Assembly (NCBI GenBank): GCA_900769795.1
Contig: CAAGHZ010000090.1
Span: forward strand, 1 to 28,898
From: Clostridia bacterium
GTDB taxonomy: Bacteria > Bacillota > Clostridia > Monoglobales > Monoglobaceae
Direction of reading: 5' to 3'
DNA length: 28,898 nucleotides
The notes beneath the pieces were generated by a model. It was not told the DNA's origin. It made no database searches and saw only the letters and a program-made list of their open reading frames with translations. Both the position numbers and the translations under genes were made by a program. This document shows positions 21,696 through 28,898 of the stretch, piece after piece; the stretch's first letter is position 1; each line of letters begins with the position of its first letter.

Positions 21696-23705
21696 TTAGT
21701 CTGCATACATCGGGAAGAAATCAACCCTTGGCTCCAGGAACTTAAGATTATGCTCGGTCTCTCCCTCGCAGAAATCGTTAAGGGTATCAAAAATTCTGTC
21801 CCAACTCCAGAAGTCTTCTCCAAAACCCATATACTCGCGGAGCATCTCACATCCCTGAGGTGCAATCGGATGCATAAGCACAGTTGCAACTCTTACCATA
21901 TGGAAAGCGTTTCTTACAACTTTTGCACGCAGTTCATTATCGTCTGCTTTGTCTGCTTCTGCAATATTCTTTGCCCAATACTTGTTGGCATTTCTGATAT
22001 ATGTGTCCAAAAGACTCATACATGTATGGAACTCAAACTTATACATTGCTCTTTCATATTTAAGAATAACCTCTTTACCCTCTTTTATAACTTCCTCGTC
22101 AAGTTCGCCAAGAGGAAGTTTACAATCCAGATACTTCTGTGCGGTGTAGAAGCAGGAACGAGCAACACGGTTAAACACATTAGAGAGGAGTTTGCCCTCT
22201 TTCATAACAGGGTCTGCGTCGTTCTCATTCGCTGTAGGATTTAATGGCTTTGGCTGGAAACTTACGCTCTTTAAACCAAGGCCAAGACCCAAAAAGTGGG
22301 CTCTCAGGTGCTCGGGCAGATAATGCTCAAACAAATCCTCTGCCATTGGTGGCTTTATATTGCCGCTGCTGCTTGCTTTTTTGTTGAGGAACAAAATATG
22401 GTTGTTTGCAACAAGTGTCGGCATTTTAATATCTCCATCTTTGGGGCGCGCTGTCATATCCCCTGTCTGAGTTGCCATAAATAAGGCAGGCTCTGCAATT
22501 CCATAAAAATATATGTTATCCTGACCGATAAACTGGAAAACCTCAGCATCATCAGAACACCAATATTTCTTCCATTCATCTTCGTCCTTGCCGATAGATT
22601 TTAAATACGCCTTTGTAAATGAGATTGGCGCCCACAGAGATTCGGGCCACACCCATATAGTCAGTCCTTCCTCGCCCTCAATTACAGGAGCCGGTACACC
22701 CCATTCAATGTTACCCGTTAATCTGAATGGAACAAGAGTCTTGCCTGCACGGAAACGAATGTTGCTCTCTGCAAGAAGTTTTCTTGCCTTGTCTCTGTCA
22801 TCAAGGTCTTTAAACTCTATTGAGAAGGATGTTTTATTTGCTGCAGTATCAAGAGTGTGAGGTGGCAAAGATGCCTTTATCTTCTCGTAGTCCTCTGTAA
22901 ATTCGTTCTTTACGTACACAAGTGGCGGAGTCATAAACTCACGAATCGTGTTCGCAACAAGGGGACGAACATTCTCCTTGTTTGAAATATCTTCAACATA
23001 CTGCTCTAAAAGTTCTTTGAACTTGGTTAAATCAACATACCAGTTGGCAACATCACGCATTTCGGGTGTCTCGCCTGTCAATGTGCTTTTGGGGTCGATA
23101 AGTTCTTCGGGCATATACTGATGTCCCATAGAACATTCGTCGGCATAACCCTTGTCAGAGGTACAGTTCTCAACAGGGCATTTACCCACAACCTGTCTGC
23201 CGTTTAAGAACTGCCCTGCTTTTGCATCATAAAACTGAGAGGTTACAAGTTTTTCGAGATAACCGTTCTCGTACCATTTTTCCATGAGTTCACGGCTGAG
23301 TTCTTTATGGATTTCTGCCGTTTCGCCAAGGCCTGATGCGCCAAAAAGGTCAAGACTGATTTCGTATTTTTCAAGAGTCTTCTTCTGGCTTTCGTGGTTT
23401 TCACGCACAAAGTCCTCGATTGTACCATTATAGCCATCTTCGCAAAGTTTACGATAACTCTCTGCAATCGGCGAGCCATAACAGTCTGTGCCCGACACAA
23501 AGATTACATTTTCTGCTCCGATTCTGTCGCGCAGAAATCTTGCCATTGCATCGGCATGAACAAACATGCCACCCACATGGCCAAAGTGGAGTTTCTTATT
23601 ACCATAGGGCATACCACCGGTAACAATTGCCCTCTTAGGAAACTTCGGTCTTTCCATATCAAATATATTTGGTTTCTCACTGCGATATTCTCTACCGTCG
23701 CCCAT
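21696..23705 (-). CDS. Methionyl-tRNA synthetase-like class I ligase with altered active site
   Basis: A 669-residue class I synthetase of the MetRS type: HIGH-like HFGH (40-43) after MPYGNKKL, SGTDCYGSPI, a zinc knuckle (C176, C181, C191, H195) leading into PEELIDPKSTLTGETPEMRD, then WGVPAP, QFIGQDNIYFYG and a C-terminal anticodon-binding helical domain. Three things are odd. The KMSKS loop reads KASSS (443-447). The position of the active-site His of canonical MetRS (DIVYFHS in E. coli) is Tyr401. An extra stretch of about 60 residues (265-325) precedes WGVPAP. So this may be a divergent paralogue rather than the housekeeping enzyme, and I leave the symbol blank. AAGGAGG lies nine bases before the ATG. 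It follows gltX by 14 bases, in one operon. Confidence 0.8.
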   Translation of the reverse strand: MGDGREYRSEKPNIFDMERPKFPKRAIVTGGMPYGNKKLHFGHVGGMFVHADAMARFLRDRIGAENVIFVSGTDCYGSPIAESYRKLCEDGYNGTIEDFVRENHESQKKTLEKYEISLDLFGASGLGETAEIHKELSRELMEKWYENGYLEKLVTSQFYDAKAGQFLNGRQVVGKCPVENCTSDKGYADECSMGHQYMPEELIDPKSTLTGETPEMRDVANWYVDLTKFKELLEQYVEDISNKENVRPLVANTIREFMTPPLVYVKNEFTEDYEKIKASLPPHTLDTAANKTSFSIEFKDLDDRDKARKLLAESNIRFRAGKTLVPFRLTGNIEWGVPAPVIEGEEGLTIWVWPESLWAPISFTKAYLKSIGKDEDEWKKYWCSDDAEVFQFIGQDNIYFYGIAEPALFMATQTGDMTARPKDGDIKMPTLVANNHILFLNKKASSSGNIKPPMAEDLFEHYLPEHLRAHFLGLGLGLKSVSFQPKPLNPTANENDADPVMKEGKLLSNVFNRVARSCFYTAQKYLDCKLPLGELDEEVIKEGKEVILKYERAMYKFEFHTCMSLLDTYIRNANKYWAKNIAEADKADDNELRAKVVRNAFHMVRVATVLMHPIAPQGCEMLREYMGFGEDFWSWDRIFDTLNDFCEGETEHNLKFLEPRVDFFPMYAD

Positions 23706-23719
23706 AAATTGTTGCCTCC

Positions 23720-25384
23720 TTAGTTTTTTGCAGATTCAATACGGCGACGCATTGAATCCTCACCGATTATATGGCATATCTCCCACAAATCAGGGGAGTT
23801 TGTCTTGCCTGTCAGGGCAACGCGGATTACGTTGCTGACGTCGGTTATGCTGCCCTTATACATCTCGGGGTTTTTCTTATAATCCTTCGGTTTTGCGGCA
23901 TATCCCATATCCTCGGTAATGTCGCGTATTTTCTGGAACCACTCGGAATTATCGTCACCATGATTATACCCCGAAAGATATCTGTCTATAATTTCTTTTC
24001 TATCCTCATCGCTTACATTTTCAGGGAAGCTATCTACCATTTTAAGGCTTTCGTCATAGTAAATTGACAAAAATTCTGCCGCCTGACGCCAGTTTGTCAA
24101 ATCCTTTCTGGGTCTTTGTGCGTCTCTGCCCACGTTTATTGCCTTCTTTGTAAGTTCGCTGTCCTGAGTAAAGAGGTCATAAAATTCTTTATTATTCTCA
24201 AGAAGCCATGCCGACATCTTATCGTATATCTCATCAGGAGTCATGCGGAAGATAATCTCGCGGCTGATATCGTCAAACTTCATCATATCAAAGAGAGCAC
24301 CTGAGGTACTCATCTTCTCTGTTGTAAACATAAACTCGTCAATATCCTTGTCGGGATTTTCCATGCGCCATTCCTCAAAGTTGGAGTTTAGAACGGTGAG
24401 GAGATATTCCCATACCGCCTCAGGCAGATAGCCCTCTGTACGATAGTAGCCAAGGCCAAGTTCGGGGTCCTTACGCTTTGAAAGTTTACGCTTTGTATCA
24501 CCGTCCATCTTCATCAGCACTGTTGTATGACAGAAGATAGGCCTTTCCCATCCCAGTGCGTCAAAAGCCTGAACATGCATAGGCAGAGTGGATAACCACT
24601 CCTCACCACGCACTACGTGGGTTGTACGCATAAAGTGGTCATCAACAACGTGGGCAAAATGGTAGGTGGGAATTCCGTCTGATTTGAGGAGAACAAAATC
24701 CTGATAGTTCTCCTGCAGTGTCAGGGTTCCTCTAATAGCATCATAAACCTCTACATGGTTTTCTTCGTTTCCGTTTGAGCGGAAGCGAAGGACGTATTCC
24801 TCGCCATTATCAATACGGGTTTTTACCTCGTCATAGGATAGGTTGCGACAAGCCGCCCACTCCCCGTAATATCCAAAGTTGAGTTTTTGCGCTATCTGCT
24901 TTTCTCTCATTTCGGTCAGTTTTTCCTCGCTGCAAAAGCATGGATATGCATAACCCATCTCAACAAGTCTCTTTGCAACCGCCTGATATATATCTTTGCG
25001 GAGTCTCTGACGATAAGGGCCATATTCGCCCTTTGTGCCATCATTCTCGGTAACACCTTCGTCAAAGTTTATACCAAAGTACGCCATAGAGGAAAGAACA
25101 AGTTCAACCGCTCCATCAACCTCTCTCTTTGCGTCGGTATCCTCAACGCGCAGGAAGAAAACGCCGCCGCTCTGGTGGGCAAGACGCTCTCCGATTATGG
25201 CGTTATAAAGGTTGCCAAGATGGACAAAGCCTGTAGGGCTCGGTCCTATACGAGTAACCTTTGCCCCCTCGGGGAGGTTTCTCCTTGGGTAAAGTTTTTC
25301 ATAGTCCTCAGGGGTCTTGTCTATATGCGAAAACAAAAGTTCTGCCAACTGCATGTTTGTCGCGTTATCAATATTATTATTCAT
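23720..25384 (-). CDS. gltX: Glutamyl-tRNA synthetase
   Basis: A 554-residue class I synthetase that charges tRNA-Glu (and possibly tRNA-Gln in organisms using the amidotransferase route). HIGH-type PSPTGFVHLGN (residues 49-58) and KMSKS-type KRKLSKRKDPE are intact, with FLRVEDTD, the YPCFCSEEKL and WAACR cysteines, FHFAHVVDDH-like YHFAHVVDDH and VVRGEEWLSTLPMH. The length is at the long end for GltX. ATG at 25384 is chosen, seven bases after GGAGG; the upstream ATG at 25390 is too close to the ribosome binding site. It is the first gene of a two-gene operon with the MetRS-like protein. Confidence 0.95.
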   Translation of the reverse strand: MNNNIDNATNMQLAELLFSHIDKTPEDYEKLYPRRNLPEGAKVTRIGPSPTGFVHLGNLYNAIIGERLAHQSGGVFFLRVEDTDAKREVDGAVELVLSSMAYFGINFDEGVTENDGTKGEYGPYRQRLRKDIYQAVAKRLVEMGYAYPCFCSEEKLTEMREKQIAQKLNFGYYGEWAACRNLSYDEVKTRIDNGEEYVLRFRSNGNEENHVEVYDAIRGTLTLQENYQDFVLLKSDGIPTYHFAHVVDDHFMRTTHVVRGEEWLSTLPMHVQAFDALGWERPIFCHTTVLMKMDGDTKRKLSKRKDPELGLGYYRTEGYLPEAVWEYLLTVLNSNFEEWRMENPDKDIDEFMFTTEKMSTSGALFDMMKFDDISREIIFRMTPDEIYDKMSAWLLENNKEFYDLFTQDSELTKKAINVGRDAQRPRKDLTNWRQAAEFLSIYYDESLKMVDSFPENVSDEDRKEIIDRYLSGYNHGDDNSEWFQKIRDITEDMGYAAKPKDYKKNPEMYKGSITDVSNVIRVALTGKTNSPDLWEICHIIGEDSMRRRIESAKN

Positions 25385-25426
25385 TACCATTCCTCCGGTC
25401 AAAAATTAGCAATAGTATATCTGTTA

Positions 25427-25455
25427 ATTTTACACTTTTTGTATAAAAAAGTCAA
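25427..25455 (-). promoter_or_regulatory. Sigma-A promoter of the gltX operon
   Basis: TTGACT (25450-25455) and TAAAAT (25427-25432) on the minus strand have a 17-base spacer, about 40 bases upstream of the gltX start. No T-box or other leader structure fits in this short space. Confidence 0.7.
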
Positions 25456-25488
25456 GAGTTTTAAGGCTTTATACGCAATTGTAAAGAT

Positions 25489-25521
25489 AAAAAAAGACAC
25501 AACACCCAAAGCATTGTGTCT
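25489..25521 (-). terminator. Terminator of the tRNA-Thr gene
   Basis: On the minus strand AGACACAA pairs with TTGTGTCT (25514-25521 with 25495-25502), followed by a run of T residues (25489-25494). It starts two bases after the tRNA 3' end. Confidence 0.85.
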
Positions 25522-25522
25522 A

Positions 25523-25598
25523 TGGAGCCGGTGGCGTGACTTGAACACGTGACCTTCTCATTACGAGTGAGATGCTCTACCAACTGAGCTACACCGGC
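25523..25598 (-). tRNA. tRNA-Thr (anticodon CGU)
   Basis: The minus strand folds as a 76-nt tRNA. The acceptor stem pairs GCCGGTG with CACCGGC, the D-arm reads GTAGCTCAGTTGGTAGAGC, the anticodon stem TCTCA/TGAGA frames the loop CTCGTAA with anticodon CGT, and the T-arm contains GTTCAAGTC. The CCA end is encoded. It reads the codon ACG. The discriminator base is U. Confidence 0.97.
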
Positions 25599-25622
25599 AT
25601 AGGCTATTTTTACAACTTCTAC

Positions 25623-25651
25623 AATATATCATACCCACCTATCTTTGTCAA
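25623..25651 (-). promoter_or_regulatory. Promoter of tRNA-Thr
   Basis: TTGACA (25646-25651) and TATATT (25623-25628) on the minus strand have a 17-base spacer, placing the transcription start about 15-20 bases before the tRNA. Confidence 0.8.
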
Positions 25652-25674
25652 GACAATTTACCGCTCTTAGGGGC

Positions 25675-25703
25675 TTGTGAAATTTATTGTTTTGTGGTAA
25701 TAT
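25675..25703 (+). promoter_or_regulatory. Probable promoter of the YigZ-family gene
   Basis: TTGTGA (25675-25680) and TAATAT (25698-25703) have a 17-base spacer. The match is weaker than for other promoters in this window. Confidence 0.5.
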
Positions 25704-25728
25704 ATTCTTATGCCAATATTAAAAGGAT

Positions 25729-26376
25729 ATGGAAATTGATATGAACAAATACAGAACCATCGCAAAAGAGGCTCAGGCAGAGATTGTCGAAAAACGTTCA
25801 AGATTTATTGCAAACGTGATGCCTGTATCCTCGGAAGAAGAGGCTCTTAAATACCTCAACATAATAAAACAGAGACACAGGGACGCAAGACACAACGTCT
25901 ATGCATACGTAATCAAAGAAAATAACCTTATGCGTTACAGTGACGACGGCGAGCCGGGTGGCACTGCAGGAGTGCCCATTCTTGAAATTCTTAAAAAAGA
26001 AGAACTGACGGATTTAATCGTTGTTGTAACAAGATATTTTGGCGGAATCTTACTTGGCACAGGCGGGCTTGTCCACGCGTACTCCAAGTCGGCAAAAGCA
26101 GGGGTAGAGGCTGCAGGAATAACCGAGATGATACTTTGTCGCAAGATTATTTTAAAATGCGACTATAATCTTATGGGCAAACTGCAGTACGAAATAGCAT
26201 CCTTTGATGATGCATTCTGCAGCGAAACAAACTATGGCGAAACCGTTGAGATAAGTGTGTATGTAGCAGTAGAGAGCGAGGACAGATTTGCCGCAAGAAT
26301 AACCGATGCAACAAACGCCGCCACAGACATAACCAGGGGAGAAATTGAGTATTTTGAAAAATCAGCAAATTTTTAA
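25729..26376 (+). CDS. YigZ/IMPACT-family protein
   Basis: The 215-residue protein has the two-part layout of the YigZ (UPF0029) family. An N-terminal IMPACT domain carries EKRSRFIANV, ARHNVYAYVI, YSDDGEPGGTAGVPIL and VVTRYFGGILLGTGGLVHAYS, which are near-invariant. A C-terminal ferredoxin-like domain (about 140-215) follows. Family members are conserved and linked to ribosome or translation control in eukaryotes, but the bacterial role is not settled. Two starts are possible: ATG at 25729, only one base after AAAAGGA, or ATG at 25741, 13 bases after it. Neither spacing is ideal, so the longer frame is given. No terminator is seen after it, and the next gene has its own promoter. Confidence 0.9.
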   Translation: MEIDMNKYRTIAKEAQAEIVEKRSRFIANVMPVSSEEEALKYLNIIKQRHRDARHNVYAYVIKENNLMRYSDDGEPGGTAGVPILEILKKEELTDLIVVVTRYFGGILLGTGGLVHAYSKSAKAGVEAAGITEMILCRKIILKCDYNLMGKLQYEIASFDDAFCSETNYGETVEISVYVAVESEDRFAARITDATNAATDITRGEIEYFEKSANF

Positions 26377-26395
26377 AGCCCGACACCTTTTATTC

Positions 26396-26424
26396 TTGCA
26401 AAATTTCTCAAATTATGGTATACT
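26396..26424 (+). promoter_or_regulatory. Promoter of the SLH-M13 peptidase gene
   Basis: TTGCAA (26396-26401) and TATACT (26419-26424) have a 17-base spacer, about 35 bases before the ATG. Confidence 0.7.
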
Positions 26425-26458
26425 AACTAAATAATTTTGAAGTCAGGGAGTGATAGGG

Positions 26459-28898
26459 ATGAAACGAGTTATTTCCGCATTTATTACGGTTATAATTCTG
26501 CTCTGTTCTACCACTCCTTTTGCATACGCAGAAAAAGACGAAAGGTTTACCGTCACCAACAACGAGCACACCTCCTCCGCTGAGTTTGCAACACGCGAAA
26601 TAGCTATCGCAAGTTTTGTCCGCGCAGTCGGGATAGAAAAATTCAAAACAAACGATACCATACTGAACGGATTTTCAGATAAGACAAAAATTTCCTATAC
26701 ATACATTGACGAGATGTCTGCCGCTGTGTTTTCAGGACTTATCAGCGGATATGAGGACAAAACCCTCAGACCTCAATCTCCCATAACGCGTGCAGAGGCA
26801 CTTGTTATCGTAAATCGCGCGCTTAGCCACACTGAACTTTCCTCCCACTATGACACAACTTTTACCGACACTCCCTCATGGGCAGAGAAACATATAAATC
26901 GCCTTGCGGCATCAGGAATAGTAAAAGGCTACGGCGACGGCACCGTTGGTGCGTATGATTATTTAACCTATGCACAAGTAACATCTTTGTGCGACAGAAT
27001 CACAAGGTTTACAGGTCCCTGCGGAGATTTCTACACCTATGTTAACTCACAGTGGCTCAAGAGCACAACCACCGACAACAAAACGCCTTCTTATTCCGAA
27101 ATAGACAGGCTTTCAAACAACATAAACAACGCTCTGTCTGACATTATTTTTTCTCTCTATCGCAGACACTACAACAACGGAGAAGAGTTTGAGCAAGGCT
27201 CTGACGAGAGAAAAATAATCGACGTATATTCTGCTGTCGCAAACCAGGGCTACAGAGATTCGATTGGATTCTCCCCTGTTGACGATTACCTGAAGGCTAT
27301 AAACGAAATAGATAACATAGATGAACTCATGATGGTTATGGCTGAACTTGAAAAATCGGGATTTACCACTCTGTTGCCAATTACTCTCAGCACAGATTTG
27401 TATGACTCATCAAAATTCATCCCTTATTTTTCACCTTGCTATACAGGGATACCACGCGAATTTATCACAGGGGAAGACACCATGAAAAACTTGTCCGCAT
27501 ACAAGGACTATATCTCTGTATTATTTGAGTTATCAGGTGACATCCCAAGTTCTGCCGACACAAATGCAGAAATTGTAACCACTATGTGTTACTCTCTTCT
27601 TAAATCCATTGACGATACAAAGGGCACCGATAACATCTCTGCATCTGTTGCTATTTATGACATGGCAAGCCTCAGGTCTTTATACTCAAATATAAACATA
27701 AAGAAATACCTTTCATTCTATGGCTTTGAAAACATTAAATCCGCATCCGTATATAATACCAAACTTGCAAAAGAGATAAATTCTCTGATTAAACCACAAA
27801 ATTTGTCTACAATAAAATTATTTCTGAGGGCATCTGTTCTTGACGCCTCTGCTCTATATCTCACCTCTGAATCCTTTAAGGCATATATTGACTTTCAGGA
27901 CAAACTGGCAGGTGTCACATCAGACCTTATCCCCTCTGATTATGCAGTATATATAGTTCAGGAACTTTTAGGTTGGGAAACAGGAGAAATGTATATAGAT
28001 TTGTACTTCCCTGACACGGCAAAATCTGCCATTGAAGATATGACAAGGAAAATTATAGCCGAGTATATAACGATAATAAACAACTCCTTGAGTTTATCTC
28101 CTCAGGAACGGACAGCAATAGCAACAAAACTTAAGAGTATTAAAATTAACATTGCTTATCCCGATGATATTTCATCCTACAAAAGTGATATTGAAATTAA
28201 GCCGGTTTCCGATGGCGGAAACCTGATGGAATATAAAATTCAGTACGCCAGAGGCTACAGCGACTATTGCGCCACCTTGATAAAGTCAGGGGCAAAAGCA
28301 AACCGCGGAAGTTGGAAGATATACCCACAGACAGTAAACGCAATGTATGACCCGACCACAAACAGTATTACTGTGCCTGCAGGAATTCTCGCCCCGCCAT
28401 TTTATGACCAAAGCGCAGAATACGAGGAAAACCTTGGCGGAATCGGGGCAGTTATTGCTCACGAAATCAGTCACGCTTTTGACACGGTAGGGGTTCAATT
28501 TGATGAAAACGGCAACCTGATTCCACGAAAGTCCTCTCTTGGCTATGTTTCTCTGAGCACAATAAACCGAAAAATAATCGAAGAATATAGCAAAATCTCC
28601 GTATCCGACATATATATCGACGGCAAACTGACACTCAACGAAAACTTTGCAGACATCGCAGGTATGACTTGCATTATAAGCCTCGCAGGATCAGATAACC
28701 CTAAACTTGATTTGATTTTTAGTTCATACGCTAAGGCATGGCGCACAAAAACCACAGAGGATTACGACAAACGTATGTTAAAGACAGACGTTCACTCTCC
28801 TGCCTCCGTCCGTGTGAACAGGGTACTGTCAAACTTTACTGAGTTTCAGTCCTGCTTTGGTATTATGGATGGAGACGGAATGTTCCTCCCTGATGCCA
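26459..28898 (+). CDS. Secreted SLH-domain M13 metallopeptidase (neprilysin/PepO family), 3' end cut
   Basis: The frame is open from the ATG at 26459 to the window edge (813 codons). Residues 1-24 are a signal peptide ending AYA. Residues about 40-180 hold two full SLH motifs and a partial one: GLISGYEDKTLRPQSPITRA and GIVKGYGDGTVGAYDYLTYA are clear. From about 189 the M13 family starts with GDFYTYVNSQWL. The catalytic half has NAMYDPTTNSITVPAGILAP, the zinc motif HEISH (668-672), the third ligand in ENFADIAG (E728, D732) and VNRVLSNFTEFQSCFG near the end. The normal C-terminal tail is missing only because the window stops. It should be a zinc endopeptidase held on the cell wall through SLH binding to secondary polymers, unlike the intracellular PepO or membrane-anchored neprilysins. 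AGGGAG lies about eight bases before the ATG. Confidence 0.92.
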   Translation, partial: MKRVISAFITVIILLCSTTPFAYAEKDERFTVTNNEHTSSAEFATREIAIASFVRAVGIEKFKTNDTILNGFSDKTKISYTYIDEMSAAVFSGLISGYEDKTLRPQSPITRAEALVIVNRALSHTELSSHYDTTFTDTPSWAEKHINRLAASGIVKGYGDGTVGAYDYLTYAQVTSLCDRITRFTGPCGDFYTYVNSQWLKSTTTDNKTPSYSEIDRLSNNINNALSDIIFSLYRRHYNNGEEFEQGSDERKIIDVYSAVANQGYRDSIGFSPVDDYLKAINEIDNIDELMMVMAELEKSGFTTLLPITLSTDLYDSSKFIPYFSPCYTGIPREFITGEDTMKNLSAYKDYISVLFELSGDIPSSADTNAEIVTTMCYSLLKSIDDTKGTDNISASVAIYDMASLRSLYSNINIKKYLSFYGFENIKSASVYNTKLAKEINSLIKPQNLSTIKLFLRASVLDASALYLTSESFKAYIDFQDKLAGVTSDLIPSDYAVYIVQELLGWETGEMYIDLYFPDTAKSAIEDMTRKIIAEYITIINNSLSLSPQERTAIATKLKSIKINIAYPDDISSYKSDIEIKPVSDGGNLMEYKIQYARGYSDYCATLIKSGAKANRGSWKIYPQTVNAMYDPTTNSITVPAGILAPPFYDQSAEYEENLGGIGAVIAHEISHAFDTVGVQFDENGNLIPRKSSLGYVSLSTINRKIIEEYSKISVSDIYIDGKLTLNENFADIAGMTCIISLAGSDNPKLDLIFSSYAKAWRTKTTEDYDKRMLKTDVHSPASVRVNRVLSNFTEFQSCFGIMDGDGMFLPDA

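Overview
The window looks like chromosomal DNA from a low-GC Gram-positive anaerobe of the class Clostridia. Evidence: AT-rich intergenic regions, strong GGAGG-type ribosome binding sites, sigma-A promoters with 17-bp spacers, a T-box leader, a ferredoxin-dependent 2-oxoacid oxidoreductase, meso-diaminopimelate dehydrogenase, and a secreted protein with S-layer homology (SLH) domains. I cannot name a species. No phage, insertion sequence, CRISPR array or integrase was seen.

Left end (1-1.4 kb): a divergent pair made of a gene that runs off the left edge and an AraC-type regulator, followed by an Rrf2-type regulator with three cysteines placed as in Fe-S sensors. From 1.5 to 3.8 kb on the minus strand lie a PepD-like dipeptidase and an amidohydrolase.

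The central block (3.84-11.9 kb, minus strand) is the most interesting part. A consensus promoter and a T-box riboswitch, with best-fit specifier AUC (Ile), precede a run of tightly packed genes: an XRE-cupin-acyl-CoA synthetase fusion, a P-loop ATPase, the four subunits (delta, alpha, beta, gamma) of a VOR-type 2-oxoacid:ferredoxin oxidoreductase, a branched-chain aminotransferase (ilvE) and meso-DAP dehydrogenase. The block ends at a strong terminator. T-boxes switch genes on when the cognate tRNA is uncharged, so this layout argues for a biosynthetic direction: branched carboxylate to acyl-CoA (synthetase), reductive carboxylation to a branched 2-oxoacid (VOR), then transamination to Ile/Val/Leu (IlvE). 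That would be a carboxylate-salvage route to branched-chain amino acids. This is inference; the gene identities and the T-box core are read directly.

From 12.2 to 16.9 kb on the plus strand is a 1558-residue secreted protein with an SGNH (GDSL) esterase at the N-terminus, three tandem LamG-like modules and a NodB/CE4-type deacetylase at the C-terminus. From 16.9 to 25.4 kb on the minus strand are an Eis-like GNAT acetyltransferase, a heterodimeric ABC exporter with one degenerate ATP site, and an operon of glutamyl-tRNA synthetase plus a divergent methionyl-tRNA synthetase whose KMSKS loop and an active-site His are altered. A tRNA-Thr(CGU) gene lies at 25.5 kb.

The right end (25.7-28.9 kb, plus strand) holds a YigZ/IMPACT-family protein and a nearly complete SLH-anchored M13 (neprilysin-family) metallopeptidase cut by the window edge. 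The two non-coding stretches longer than 300 bases (about 11,566-12,196 and 25,385-25,740) are occupied by the T-box leader with two divergent promoters, and by the gltX promoter, tRNA-Thr and flanking signals, respectively.
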